Shown: positions 37,326 to 47,090, counted from the first letter of the stretch. The stretch: DNA of 64,000 nt from JAGQRJ01 sp041402045 (GCA_041402045.1 JAWKSZ010000019.1:1-64000); one strand, 5' to 3'. Made by a program: numbers and translations. Notes: generated by a model from the letters alone, not told the origin.

Positions 37326-39090
37326 TCAGCCCGCGGGGACGAGCTCGCCGGTCTGGACGGCCCACAGCCGGGCGTAGGTCCCGCCTAGCGCGAGGAGCTC
37401 GGCGTGGGACCCGCGCTCGGTGATCCGGCCCTCCTCCATGACCACGATCTGGTCCGCGCGGCGGATCGTGGACAGGCGGTGCGCGATCACGATCGTGGTC
37501 CGGCCGACGCTGAGCTGGGACAGCGAGCGCTGGATCGCGGCCTCGGTCTCGTTGTCCACGGCGGAGGTGGCCTCGTCGAGCACGAGCACCGGCGCGTCCT
37601 TGAGCACCGCGCGCGCCAGCGACAGCCGCTGCTGCTGGCCGCCCGAGAGCTTTTGGCCGTGCTCGCCGACCTGGGTGGCGTAGCCCTGGGGGAGCGCGGC
37701 TATGAAGTCGTGGGCCTCGGCCTGGCGCGCGGCGGCCTCGACCTCGGCGGGGGTCGCGTCCGCTCTGCCGTAGGCCACGTTCTCCGCGACGGTCCTCGGG
37801 AACAGGAAGGTCGCCTGGGGCACGAGGGCGACCTGTCGGCGCAGCGAGCCGAGGGTCAGCTCAGCACGTCGACGCCGTCCACGGTCACCCGGCCGCCCTG
37901 GGGGTCGTAGCGCAGCAGGCGCACGAGGCTGCTCTTGCCGCTCCCGGTGGGGCCTACGATCGCGAGCGTCGTGCTCGCGGGGACCTCGAGGACAGCCTTG
38001 AACAAGGCGTCCTGCTCGGGGTAGGCGGAACTCGAGGCCTCGAACGTGACCCGCCCTCGGCGCGCTCGAGGGTCCGGCTGCCCTCGCGGACCACGATCGG
38101 CGTGTCCAGCAGGTCCAGGATCCGCTGGGTGCTGGCCATGGCGCGCTGGTAGAGGTCGAAGGTCTCGCCCAGCCGGGTCAGCGGCCACAGCAGGCGCTGG
38201 GTCATGAACACGAGGGTGCTGTAGGCGCCGACGTCCAGGCGCCCGTCGAGGACCTGGTGCCCGCCGTAGACCAGGGTCGCGAGGAACCCGATCACGATCA
38301 CCATGCGGATCAGGGGCGAGAAGGCCGAGCTGAGCCGGATCGCCTCGCGGTTGCTGGCGCGGTAGGCGTCGCTGTGGGCGCGCACGCGCTCCACCTCGCG
38401 GGCCTCGGCGGTGAAGCTCTTGATCGTGGCGATCCCGCGCAGGTTATTGGCGAGGACCGCGCTCAGGGCGCCGACGCGCTTGCGCACGTCGGCATAGCGC
38501 GGCGCGATCCGCGCCTGGAAGCGGAAGGACCCCCACACCACGAAGGGCACCGGCAGGATCGCCAGCGTCGCGACCCCGGGGGAGAGCGCGAAGAACACCG
38601 CGCCCACGCACACCACCGTCGTCGCGACCTGGATCAGGGCGTTGGCTCCGCCGTCGAGGAAGCGCTCGAGCTGGTTCACGTCGTCGTTGAGCACCGCCAG
38701 CAGGTCGCCCGAGTGCTGCTCGCTGAACCAGGCCATGTCGAGCTGGTGAATGTGGGCGTAGGCCTCGAGGCGCAGCTCGTGCTGCAGGGTCTGGGCCAGG
38801 TTGCGCCAGAGCACGGCGAAGAAATACTCGAACACCGACTCCAGGCCCCACACGAACACGGTCAACCCGGCGAGCACCCAGAGCTGGGTCGAGACCTCGA
38901 CCACACCCAGCTCGGCGATCCAGGACTCCTGCTTGTCGACGACGACGCTCACCGCGGCCCCGATCAGGAGTGGCGGGGCGAGGTCGAACACTTTGTTCAG
39001 CGCCGAGCAGGCGCTGGCGAGGCGGATCGTGCCGCGGTGGTGGCGCGCGTGCTCGAGCAGGCGCCGCAGCGGCGTGGCGGGCTCAGACAC
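37326..39090 (-). CDS. ABC transporter, fused membrane and ATPase domains (two frameshifts)
   Basis: MsbA/LmrA-type exporter half-transporter of about 588 residues. The membrane domain (about 20-320) has six hydrophobic segments and the coupling-region sequence FSEQHSGDLLAVLNDDVNQLERF. The ATPase domain has GPTGSGKSS (Walker A), LSGGQQQRLSLARA (signature), VLVLDEATSAVDNETE (Walker B) and IAHRLSTI (H-loop). Coding shifts near 38053 (after TLERAEG) and near 37864 (after VDGVDV). A single missing base at each place restores a continuous protein. The GTG at 39090 overlaps the end of larC by 8 bases. Substrate not predictable. Confidence 0.82.
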
Positions 39091-40267
39091 GGGGGTCGAC
39101 CCCCTCGGCCGCGGCCAGGGCCGCGAGGTGCACGCGGCGCAGGGGCACGTCGTGGGCCAGGGCCGCGCGCTTGACGCTCTCGAACTCCGGGGCCGGGCTC
39201 AAGGCGCCCCCCGGGCGCAGCGCGAACTTGACCGCGACCGGGCCGAAGGGCGTCTCGACCTCGCGGATCCAGCGCTCGAGCACCCAGCGCTGCTCGCGCC
39301 GCCGACGGACGCCGAGGGTCGTGGTCTCGCTGAACACGCGCTCGACCAGGCGCGCCTCGTCCTCGGGGGCGCAGAGCACGCTGAGCAGCACCCCCGGACG
39401 GCCCTTCTTCATGAGCAGCGGGCTCGTCGTCACGTCGAGGGCTCCGGCCTGGAGCAGGCGCTCGCAGGCGTGGGCCAGCTGCTCCGGGGTCTGGTCGTCG
39501 AGGTTGGCCTCGAGCACCGAGACCTCGGCCGCCTCGCGGCCGGCCGCGGGCTCGAGGAGCACGGCGCGGGTCAGGTTCGCGGGCTCGCTGGGGGCCGCCT
39601 CGCGGGCGCCGGCGCCGTAGCCCACGCCGCGCACGACCCCGGCGGGTTGGGGGCCGAAGCCCTGGGCGAGGGTCGTGACCAGGGCCGCGCCGGTGGGGGT
39701 CACGAGCTCGCGGGGGGCCCCGGTGGGGACGCTGGGGGCGCCGCGCCGGGCGAGGAGCTCGAGCACCGCGGGGACCGGCACCGGGATCCGGCCGTGGGCC
39801 GACTCGGTCGAGCCGCTGCCCAGGGGAAAGGGCGACGCGCTCACGGTGTCGACGTCGAGCTGCTCGAGGGCCAGGCAGGTCCCGACCACGTCCACGATCG
39901 CGTCGACGGCGCCGACCTCGTGGAAGTGGACCTCCTCGATCGGGCTGCGGTGGACGGTGGCCTCGGCGGCGGCGAGGGCCTCGAAGGCGGCCACGGCGCG
40001 CCGGCGCGCGCGCTCGGGGAGCGGCAAGCCCTGCAGCAGGGCGCGCACGTCGGACCAGGCGCGGTGCGGGGGCGACGGCGGGGCCACGACCCGGACCCGG
40101 AGGCAGCCCAGCCCCCGCCGGTGGGCTGGCTCCGCCTCGAGCCGCGCGTCGAGCCCGAGCGCCTCGACGCTGGCCTGGAGCGGCGCGAGCTCGGCGCCGG
40201 CCGCGAGCAGGGCGCCGAGGAGCATGTCGCCGGCGACGCCGCCGAGGAGGTCGAGGTGCAGGTGCAT
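39083..40267 (-). CDS. larC: LarC-like nickel-pincer cofactor biosynthesis protein
   Basis: A 394-residue protein of the LarC (DUF111) family, the CTP-dependent enzyme that inserts nickel into the pincer cofactor of lactate racemase and relatives. Typical segments are HLDLLGGVAGDMLLGALLA at the N-terminus, EEVHFHEVGAVDAIVD (His-rich metal region), SPFPLGSGSTESAHG, PTGAALVTTLA and, after the domain junction, EANLDDQTPEQLAHACE and MKKGRPGVLLSVL. In some species larC is read by programmed frameshifting; here it is one uninterrupted frame. No larB, larE or racemase is in the window. TAGAAC lies six bases before the ATG. Confidence 0.88.
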   Translation of the reverse strand: MHLHLDLLGGVAGDMLLGALLAAGAELAPLQASVEALGLDARLEAEPAHRRGLGCLRVRVVAPPSPPHRAWSDVRALLQGLPLPERARRRAVAAFEALAAAEATVHRSPIEEVHFHEVGAVDAIVDVVGTCLALEQLDVDTVSASPFPLGSGSTESAHGRIPVPVPAVLELLARRGAPSVPTGAPRELVTPTGAALVTTLAQGFGPQPAGVVRGVGYGAGAREAAPSEPANLTRAVLLEPAAGREAAEVSVLEANLDDQTPEQLAHACERLLQAGALDVTTSPLLMKKGRPGVLLSVLCAPEDEARLVERVFSETTTLGVRRRREQRWVLERWIREVETPFGPVAVKFALRPGGALSPAPEFESVKRAALAHDVPLRRVHLAALAAAEGVDPRV

Positions 40268-40457
40268 GCGAGCGTTCTACCCTCTCGCCCGCGGCTCGGG
40301 GCACCCGGCGTCGCGGCGGGGGTCCGGCGCCGCACACGGCGCAAGGGGTTACGATCGCGCCCGGCAGCGGAGCGCCACCCGTTCGAGTTGCTTAGGTCAT
40401 GGCTCGGTCACAGGTTGCGTCGCGCCGAGAAGGTGCGCGGACATCCGCGGACCCGGG

Positions 40458-40487
40458 TTGACGGTCTCGGCGCCGCAACCGTAGAAT
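40458..40487 (+). promoter_or_regulatory. Sigma-70-type promoter of the secreted HEAT/receiver-like gene
   Basis: TTGACG (40458-40463), 18 bp, TAGAAT (40482-40487), the best consensus match seen in the window. It is followed by a 50-base leader with AGGAGA (SD) before ATG 40545. The 277-bp gap between larC and this gene holds nothing else I can name. Confidence 0.7.
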
Positions 40488-40544
40488 CCAGCCCACGTTC
40501 CGCGGCCACAGCGCGAAGGCCGCCGGCTACAGGAGAAAGATCCC

Positions 40545-43409
40545 ATGTTCACCCGGATCGTTCCCGCCCTGCTCTGCGGGGCAGCTCTCCTCGTGTTCCC
40601 ATCCACCTCGAACGGCCAGGACACCGAGTTCCGGCAAGGCGTCGCCGCGTTCGAAGAGGGTCGGTTCGAGGAGGCGGCAGAGTACTTCCGCAAGGTGCTG
40701 GAGGCGCGCCCGAGCGCCGAGCAGGCGCTGCGCTACCGCGACGAAGCGGGCTACCACTTCTGGGTGCGCGCCCTCGCGCGCCAAGGCCGGCTGGCGACCT
40801 ACGCGCGCCGGATCCTGCGCAGCGCCGAGCGCGAGCCGGTGCGCCAGCGGCGCGACGAGGAGGCCCTGCGGGACAAGCTCAGCGGGCTGTGGTCCGACGA
40901 CTTCATGACGGAGTACGAGACCCTCGAGGAGCTGATCGCCAACTACGGCCACTACGTGGTCCCCGCGATCGCCGACGTGCTCGCCGACTCGAACGACGAG
41001 GACAAGGTCGTGCGCGTGATCCACATGCTGGCGCGCCTCGGCGACGAGGGCACGCTGGCGGTGATCCAGCTGCTCAAGAGCGACAACCCCACCCTGCAGC
41101 GCAACGCCGCGATCGCCCTGGGCTACACCCACGACGTGCGCGCGGTGCCGCCGCTCAAGCGGCTGGCGGAGTCGGGCGGCGACGGTCAGGCGCGCTCGGC
41201 GGCCTCGGCCGCGATCCAGCGGATCAGCGGCCCGGACTTCGCGACCCCCGAGTACTACGCGCGGATCGCCGAGGAGTTCTACCGCGAGAACCCGCTGTTC
41301 CTCGTGAACCGCTACCCCGAGTACGTGGTCTGGAAGTGGCGCGACGGTGAGCTGACCTCGGTGGAGGTCCCCCGCTTCCGCTGGAACGAAGAGGTCGCCG
41401 AAGAGTTCGCCTACCAGGGCCTGAGCGTGGAGCCGACCAACTCGAAGCTCTGGACGCTGCTCCTGAACATCTACGCCAAGGAGTGGACCGAGGTCGAGAC
41501 CTCGCTGCTCGCGCTGCAGCAGGCCGAGTCGCGCGGCGTGTCCGTCGACGGCGACGAGGGCGAGAACCTGCGCGCCATGCAGGCGCGCATGGCCAAGATC
41601 AAGGGCCTGGTCGCGAGCCGCGGCCCCGAGGCGATCTTCAACGCCCTGGGCAAGGCGCTGGCGGACCAGCGCGCCGAGGTGGCGACGTTCCTGATCGAGC
41701 GTCTGGCGGAGCTCGACGTCGACCCCGCGCTGCTCGGCGGCGGCGGGACCGTGACCTACCTGCCCCCCGAGGAGTCGGCGAGCGGCGGCGGCTCGAGCTC
41801 GTCGTCGGGCGGCGGCTCGGGCAGCTCGAGCGGCTCGGGCTTCGACACCACCGACACCGGCGGCGGCTCGAGCGGCGGCTCGGACTCGGGCTTCGACAGC
41901 ACGAACGGCTCCGGCTCGACCGACGACTCCTGGGGCGACGAGGGCGGCTCGGACAGCGGCTCCGGCTCGGGCAGCGGCTCGGGCGGCTCGGACAGCGGCT
42001 CGGGCGGCTCCGGTGACCCGTGGGGGTCCGACGGCGGCTCGGACAGCGGCTCTGGGAGCTCGGGCGGCTCGGACAGCGGCTCTGGGAGCTCGGGCGGCTC
42101 CGACGATCCTTGGGGCTCCGACGGTGGTTCGGACAGCGGCTCGGGTTCGGACAGCGGCTCGGGCTCGGGGAGCGAGGACCCGGACGACCCCTGGGGTGAC
42201 GAGGGCGGCGGCAGCGACGACTCCGACGACCCCTGGGGCGACGACGAAGGCACCGACGAGGGCGAGGACGGGCCGAAGCGGCCGGGCCGTCGCCTGTCCC
42301 AGGCCCCGCTCCAGCGTCGCGTGGCGCGCATGGGCTACCGCGGCCCCTCGACCCTGAACAACGCCAACGGCCTCGGCGCCGTGGGGAGCACCCCCGAGCA
42401 CCCGAGCGGCGGTCAGGCCTTCGCGGCCGCGCTGGCCTACGGCGACAAGCGCGTGCGCTTCGCGGCGGCGATCGCGGCGGCCAAGCTCAACCCGCCCGCC
42501 GCGTTCCCCAACGCCGACAAGGTCGTGCCGAACCTGATCGAGGCGCTCGGCGAGAGCGGGCAGCGCGTGGTGCTCGTGGTCGAGCCCAACCGCGCCGACC
42601 GCAACCGCGTGGTGGGCCTCCTGCGGGAGCTCGGCTACATGGCCTTCGGCGTGGAGAGCAGCCGTCAGGCGCTGGTGCGCGCGCGGAGCTTCCCTAGCGA
42701 GGACCTGGTGATCGTCTCCAGCGAGCTCAACCCGGATCACCGCGGCGAGGAGCCGATCGAGATCCAGGTGATCGACGAGCTGGCCGACGACTACCGCACC
42801 AAGACCATGAAGGTCATGATCCTCACCGAGCGCGAAGAGGAGATGCAGCGCCTGGTCGACGCCGGCAAGGCGGTCGACCTGATCTCGCCCGCGATCAACA
42901 AGGGCACCCTCGCCGACAAGCTCAACGCGGCCTTCGGCACGTCCGAGGACGAGAGCGACGAGAAGGCGCGGAGCAACCGCGTGACCAAGCAGGCCGCGGA
43001 CGCGATCGCCGGGCTGCGCCGGGGTCACACCCAGTTCCCGATCGCGCAGGCCGCGGCGGCCCTCGCCGAGAACTGCAAGCTGAGCTCGGGTCGCCCCGAC
43101 GACGTGCGCCTGGCCTGCCTGGCCGCGATCTCGGCGATCGGTCCCGAGGCTCAGGGCGCGGCGCTGGGGATCCTCACCAGCGAGTTCCGCGACCGCACCA
43201 ACGCGACCCCCGTGCGCGCCGCGATCGCGCGGGCCATGGGCGACTGCCTCCAGGGCCAGTCGATCTCGGGCGACGTCTACCAGGTGCTCAAGGCGGCGCT
43301 GGCGGAGGACGAGCCCCAGGTGTGGGAGGCCGCGTTCTACGCCCTCGGCAAGCCGAAGCTGACAGACCAGCAGGCCTACGAGGTCTACGTCCAGGAGCGC
43401 AACGAGTAG
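40545..43409 (+). CDS. Exported HEAT-repeat protein with Ser/Gly/Asp linker and receiver-like domain
   Basis: A 954-residue protein. Signal peptide 1-24 (ALLCGAALLVFPSTSNG), a TPR-like pair near 28-60, and HEAT-like repeats near 120-220 (VVRVIHMLARLGDEGTLAVI; ALGYTHDVRAVPPLKRLAE). A linker at about 410-580 is almost only Gly, Ser and Asp with recurring DPWGSDGGSDSGSG. HEAT-like units follow, then a receiver-like domain at about 672-800: VVLVVEPNRADRNRVVGLL, DLVIVSSELNPDHRGEE and MKVMILTEREEEM. At the acceptor-Asp position it reads VSSEL, so it is probably not phosphorylated. C-terminal HEAT units close it. Promoter and terminator are both recognisable, so the gene is monocistronic. Confidence 0.8.
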   Translation: MFTRIVPALLCGAALLVFPSTSNGQDTEFRQGVAAFEEGRFEEAAEYFRKVLEARPSAEQALRYRDEAGYHFWVRALARQGRLATYARRILRSAEREPVRQRRDEEALRDKLSGLWSDDFMTEYETLEELIANYGHYVVPAIADVLADSNDEDKVVRVIHMLARLGDEGTLAVIQLLKSDNPTLQRNAAIALGYTHDVRAVPPLKRLAESGGDGQARSAASAAIQRISGPDFATPEYYARIAEEFYRENPLFLVNRYPEYVVWKWRDGELTSVEVPRFRWNEEVAEEFAYQGLSVEPTNSKLWTLLLNIYAKEWTEVETSLLALQQAESRGVSVDGDEGENLRAMQARMAKIKGLVASRGPEAIFNALGKALADQRAEVATFLIERLAELDVDPALLGGGGTVTYLPPEESASGGGSSSSSGGGSGSSSGSGFDTTDTGGGSSGGSDSGFDSTNGSGSTDDSWGDEGGSDSGSGSGSGSGGSDSGSGGSGDPWGSDGGSDSGSGSSGGSDSGSGSSGGSDDPWGSDGGSDSGSGSDSGSGSGSEDPDDPWGDEGGGSDDSDDPWGDDEGTDEGEDGPKRPGRRLSQAPLQRRVARMGYRGPSTLNNANGLGAVGSTPEHPSGGQAFAAALAYGDKRVRFAAAIAAAKLNPPAAFPNADKVVPNLIEALGESGQRVVLVVEPNRADRNRVVGLLRELGYMAFGVESSRQALVRARSFPSEDLVIVSSELNPDHRGEEPIEIQVIDELADDYRTKTMKVMILTEREEEMQRLVDAGKAVDLISPAINKGTLADKLNAAFGTSEDESDEKARSNRVTKQAADAIAGLRRGHTQFPIAQAAAALAENCKLSSGRPDDVRLACLAAISAIGPEAQGAALGILTSEFRDRTNATPVRAAIARAMGDCLQGQSISGDVYQVLKAALAEDEPQVWEAAFYALGKPKLTDQQAYEVYVQERNE
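41776..42260 (+). repeat. Low-complexity coding repeat (Gly-Ser-Asp linker)
   Basis: Irregular repeats of GGCGGCTCGGACAGCGGCTC and GACGATCCTTGGGGC type inside the exported HEAT gene. They encode about 160 residues with GGSDSGSG and DPWG motifs, resembling acidic calcium-binding or phase-forming linkers. Composition differs sharply from the flanking folded domains. Confidence 0.85.
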
Positions 43410-43420
43410 CGCGCTCCGCC

Positions 43421-43443
43421 GGCCCCCGACGTCGTCGGGGGCC
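43421..43443 (+). terminator. Strong hairpin terminator after the exported HEAT gene
   Basis: GGCCCCCGAC-GTC-GTCGGGGGCC forms a 10-bp perfect GC stem with a 3-base loop, 12 bases after the stop at 43409. Only a weak T run follows (TGTCGTCCT), usual in GC-rich genomes. Confidence 0.7.
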
Positions 43444-43539
43444 GTGTCGTCCTGGCGACTCTGCCAGGAGGGGCCGCGAGGCCCCGCTCAACCGTGAGGT
43501 CTGAAGGTCGTGAAGACCTGCAGACCAGAGGCAAGGCCC

Positions 43540-44451
43540 ATGGCCAAACGTCCCAAGAAGCCCCGCACCCTGCAGGCCGCAGAGGTCGAGCGGCGGCGCA
43601 AGGCAGCCGCGGAAGCGGCCCCCACCCACGAGCGCCTGCAGAAGATCCTGGCTCGCTCGGGCTACGGCTCGCGACGGGCCTGCGAGGACCTGATCGCGGG
43701 CGGCCGCGTCCGAATCAACGGCGAGGTCGCCGCGGAGCTCGGCGCCAAGGCCGACCCGACCCAGGACACGATCGAGGTCGACGGGAAGACGATCCGGGTC
43801 GAGACCACGGTCTACTACCTGCTCAACAAGCCCAAGAACGTGCTGTGCACGAGCAGCGACCCCCAGGGTCGACGCACGGTGTTCGAGCTCCTGCCTCAGG
43901 AGTCCAAGCGCACGTTCAGCGTGGGTCGGCTCGACTATGAGTCCCGTGGGGCGCTGATCCTGACCAACGACGGCGAGTTCAGCAACCTCCTGACCCACCC
44001 GCGCTACGGGATCGAGAAGACCTACTCCGTCCGCGTGCGCGGCGAGGTGCAGGAGGCCGACCTGGTCCGGCTGCGCGGCGGGATCTGGCTGAGCGAGGGG
44101 CGCACGCTCCCGGCCAAGGTGTGGGTGGTCAAGCGGCGCAAGGACGAGACCGAGCTCGGGCTCACGATCTGCGAAGGCAAGAACCGCCAGGTGCGGCGCA
44201 TGTTCGCCAAGATCGGGGCCAAGGTCCTGGGCCTCACCCGCACCCGGATCGGGAACCTGAACCTGCGCGGGCTCAAGGACGGCGAGTCGCGCCCGCTGGA
44301 GCCCAAGGAAGTCGACTCCCTGCGGCGGCTGGCGCAGCAGAACACCGCCGCGCCGCGACCGCAGGGCCCCGGCCACCGCGGCACCCGGGCCAAGAGCCTG
44401 GGCAAGCCCGACCCCGCTGCCCACACCGGAGGTTTCGACCATGAAGGCTAG
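43540..44451 (+). CDS. Pseudouridine synthase, RsuA/RluB/RluF family
   Basis: rRNA pseudouridine synthase of 303 residues. The S4 RNA-binding domain (about 30-80, LQKILARSGYGSRRACEDLI) is followed by the catalytic domain. GRLDYESRGALILTNDG has the catalytic Asp132, and EGKNRQVRRMFAKIG is the C-terminal family motif. ATG 43540 is preferred over the GTG at 43510, because it begins the basic MAKRPKKPRT segment. A basic Gly/Ala-rich tail extends the protein. The target could be 16S or 23S rRNA; the sequence fits RluB/RsuA-like members without deciding. The next gene overlaps by 11 bases. Confidence 0.9.
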   Translation: MAKRPKKPRTLQAAEVERRRKAAAEAAPTHERLQKILARSGYGSRRACEDLIAGGRVRINGEVAAELGAKADPTQDTIEVDGKTIRVETTVYYLLNKPKNVLCTSSDPQGRRTVFELLPQESKRTFSVGRLDYESRGALILTNDGEFSNLLTHPRYGIEKTYSVRVRGEVQEADLVRLRGGIWLSEGRTLPAKVWVVKRRKDETELGLTICEGKNRQVRRMFAKIGAKVLGLTRTRIGNLNLRGLKDGESRPLEPKEVDSLRRLAQQNTAAPRPQGPGHRGTRAKSLGKPDPAAHTGGFDHEG

Positions 44452-44815
44452 GCTCTGCGCGCTCGCCGTGGCGCTGGTGCTGGGGGGCGCGGGCTGCGCC
44501 GCCCAGGAGGACGTGCCCCTGACCTCCGAGCAGCTCGGCGACCACGCGCCGCGCTCGCTGCAGCGGGCGCGCTTCCTCGAACACCGCGCGCTGAGCGAGC
44601 TCACGGCCTACAAGCGAGCGGCTACCGACTACCGGCGCGCGATCCTGCTGGAGTCGGCGATCGACTACTACATCGAGGCGCGGGACCTCCTGACCCTCGA
44701 GCGCAGCCAGCGGCCCGAGCCGCGGCTGCGGCGGGAGTACCTCGACCAGGAGCTGCTGCGGCTGGAGCTCGTCCTGGACGGCCTCGTGCGCCGACGGAAG
44801 CTCGCGGTCAAGTAA
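44441..44815 (+). CDS. Small lipoprotein, unknown function
   Basis: A 124-residue protein with a lipoprotein signal (ALVLGGAGC, Cys19). The mature part is helical with a Tyr/Arg-rich middle (YKRAATDYRRAILLE, DYYIEARDLLTLE) that resembles a single TPR-like helical hairpin. The ATG overlaps the end of the pseudouridine synthase gene by 11 bases, so it is in the same transcript. Family not recognised. Confidence 0.7.
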   Translation: MKARLCALAVALVLGGAGCAAQEDVPLTSEQLGDHAPRSLQRARFLEHRALSELTAYKRAATDYRRAILLESAIDYYIEARDLLTLERSQRPEPRLRREYLDQELLRLELVLDGLVRRRKLAVK

Positions 44816-44818
44816 GGG

Positions 44819-45493
44819 GTGGAGCCCGACGCGCCGCCGCCGAGCGACGACTCGCCACAGCCCTGGTTGACCCGGGCGCGGCTGGGCAAGGCGGCGTTGC
44901 GCAGCGGGGTGCTGGCGGTGGCGCTGACCGCCGGGCAGCTCTCGACCGATCGCCCCTTCGACCTGGCCTACGGCGCGCTGTTCCTCGCGGGGTTCGTGGG
45001 CCTGGCGTGCTTGCCCCTGGTGCTCCTCGAGCAGCACCTCGCCGGGGACGGGCCTCTCCCCTGGCGCGACGCGCTCAAGGGCGCGGTCCTGACCTACTTC
45101 CTGGGGGGCGCGCTGTTCGCGACGGCGTGGTTCCAAGCCCACTACACCGACGCGCTGGTGGTGGGCAAGGGGCTGACCGCCGCCACCGACGCGGCCAAGG
45201 GGAAGTTGATCGCGTTCCTCGGGGCGCCCTGGTCGGTCGACGCGTGGTTCTTCCTCTCGACGCTCCCTGCGCCCTTCGCCGTGTTCGCCTACTCGCGGCT
45301 GCGGCAGCACTCCTTCCTGCGGGCCACGCTCCTGTGCCTGGTGAGCCCGATCCCCCTGCTCTTGATCGCGCGGCCCGCCTCCTTGAACGCGGCCTATGCC
45401 TGGGGGGTCCTGGGGAGCGCCATGGTGGCCTTGCCGGCGGCCGGGTTCATCGCGGACGTGGAGCCGCGACGGACCGCGCCCCTCGTCGAATAG
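44819..45493 (+). CDS. Integral membrane protein, unknown function
   Basis: A 224-residue protein with about five or six hydrophobic segments (VLAVALTAGQL, LAYGALFLAGFVGLACLPLVLL, LTYFLGGALFATAW, FFLSTLPAPFAVFAY, ATLLCLVSPIPLLLIA, YAWGVLGSAMVALPAAGFIA). The GTG at 44819 lies three bases after the lipoprotein stop. No signature motif is visible. Operon with the pseudouridine synthase and the lipoprotein; role unknown. Confidence 0.7.
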   Translation: MEPDAPPPSDDSPQPWLTRARLGKAALRSGVLAVALTAGQLSTDRPFDLAYGALFLAGFVGLACLPLVLLEQHLAGDGPLPWRDALKGAVLTYFLGGALFATAWFQAHYTDALVVGKGLTAATDAAKGKLIAFLGAPWSVDAWFFLSTLPAPFAVFAYSRLRQHSFLRATLLCLVSPIPLLLIARPASLNAAYAWGVLGSAMVALPAAGFIADVEPRRTAPLVE

Positions 45494-45581
45494 TCCACCG
45501 CAACTCGCTGCCCTCTCGGAAGTTGAGGGGGACGATCAATCGCGATGTCCGACCTGGCCGGTACGGTGCGTGGTTGGCGAC

Positions 45582-47090
45582 ATGCGGATCCTGCATACAT
45601 CGGACTGGCACCTCGGACACTCGCTCCACGGGCAGGAGCAGAGCGCAGAGCATGCTGCCTTCCTGGCGTGGCTGCTCGAGCAGATCGAGGCGTTGGCGCC
45701 CGACGCGCTGTTGATCACGGGGGACGTCTACGAGACGACCACGCCGCCGATCGCCGCGGAGCGTGCGTTCCTGGGGTTCTTGGCCGACGCGGCCCGGGCG
45801 CGACCCGGCCTGCAGACGGTGGTCCTGGCCGGGAACCACGACAGCCCCGCGCGGCTGGCCGCGCCGACGCCGCTGCTCGAGCGCTGGGGCGTGCGGATCG
45901 TGGCCAGCGCGCGACCCGAGGGTGCGTTCAAGCCGGAGCGGCTGGTGATCGGGCTGAGGGAGGCGGACGCGCCCGAGGGGCCGGTCAAGGCCTGGCTGGC
46001 GGCGGTGCCCTTCGTGCGTCCGGCGGACGTGCCTCCGGGCGCGAGCTACGCCGAGGGCGCGGCGGAGGTGCACCGCGACGTGCTGGCGGCGGCGCGGGCG
46101 CGGCGCAAGCGCGGCCAGGCGCTGGTCGTGGCCGCGCACGGGACGCTGGTCGACGCGGAGCGCACGGCGACGAGCGAGCGCCCGGTGGCGGGGGGCCACG
46201 ACGCCCTCCCGCGCGAGCTGTTCGCGGACGACGTCTCCTACGTGGCGCTCGGGCACTTGCACCGCGCCCAGGAGGTGGGCCGGAACACGATCCGCTACGC
46301 GGGGTCGCCGATCCCGCTCTCCTTCGCCGAGGTCGACTACCCGCACCAGGTGCTGGCGGTGGAGGTGCGGGGGAAGCGCCAGGCCGCGGTGGAGGTGCTC
46401 GAGGTCCCTCGGACCCGGCCCATGCTGCGCGTGCCGGCCGCGGGACCCGGGCCGCTGGCCGACGTCCTGGAGGCCCTGCGCGGGTTGCCGGCGCTGGAAG
46501 ACCTCGAGGGGCCGCGGCCTTGGCTCGAGGTGCGGGTCGAGCTCGAGGGGCCGGAGCCGGACCTGCGCGCGCTGATCGACGAGGCCCTCGCGGGGCGGGC
46601 GGCGCAGCTGGTCGCGCTCAAGGTCAGCCGCGTCGTGCCGGCCAGCGCGGCGCTGGCGGAGGTCGCGCCCCAGGCGCGGCTCACGGACCTGGCGCCGCGG
46701 GAGGTGTTCGAGCGGCTGTGTCAGCGCACGCTGGAGGCGGAGCCCTCGAGCGACCTCATGAGCTGCTACGACCAGCTCGTGGCCGAGGCCCGGGCCCTGG
46801 AAGGCGATCCGCTTCCGGCGGCCGAGGACGCCCCGGTGGCGCGGAGCTCGGGGGGGGCCGGGTGGACCGCGGCGGTGCGCGCGCCGCGCACGAGCGAGGT
46901 CCTGCGCAGCACGACGACCGCCGCCAGCGCGCCTGCGCCGGCGGCCCCGCGCCCGACCGAGGCCGCTCCCGTCAAGCGCCCGGCCGCCGAGGAGCGCGAC
47001 GCGCCGGAGACGGCGACTCCCGAGCCTGGGGCGTTCGGGCCGCTGTTCGCCGCCGCGCGGCGCAGCGACGACCGCGGGGGCGCCGCGTGA
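45582..47090 (+). CDS. sbcD: Exonuclease SbcD (Mre11-like)
   Basis: Nuclease subunit of the SbcCD complex, which cleaves DNA hairpins and processes blocked ends. The 502-residue product has the five phosphoesterase motifs HTSDWHLGHS, LLITGDVYE, VLAGNHDS, VVAAHGTLVD and VALGHLHRAQ. It is about 90 residues longer than many SbcD proteins; a Pro/Ala/Thr-rich tail after about residue 410 accounts for this. ATG 45582 is chosen as it begins MRILHTSDWHLG. TACGGT 14 bases upstream may be its -10. The stop overlaps the sbcC start. Confidence 0.95.
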   Translation: MRILHTSDWHLGHSLHGQEQSAEHAAFLAWLLEQIEALAPDALLITGDVYETTTPPIAAERAFLGFLADAARARPGLQTVVLAGNHDSPARLAAPTPLLERWGVRIVASARPEGAFKPERLVIGLREADAPEGPVKAWLAAVPFVRPADVPPGASYAEGAAEVHRDVLAAARARRKRGQALVVAAHGTLVDAERTATSERPVAGGHDALPRELFADDVSYVALGHLHRAQEVGRNTIRYAGSPIPLSFAEVDYPHQVLAVEVRGKRQAAVEVLEVPRTRPMLRVPAAGPGPLADVLEALRGLPALEDLEGPRPWLEVRVELEGPEPDLRALIDEALAGRAAQLVALKVSRVVPASAALAEVAPQARLTDLAPREVFERLCQRTLEAEPSSDLMSCYDQLVAEARALEGDPLPAAEDAPVARSSGGAGWTAAVRAPRTSEVLRSTTTAASAPAPAAPRPTEAAPVKRPAAEERDAPETATPEPGAFGPLFAAARRSDDRGGAA

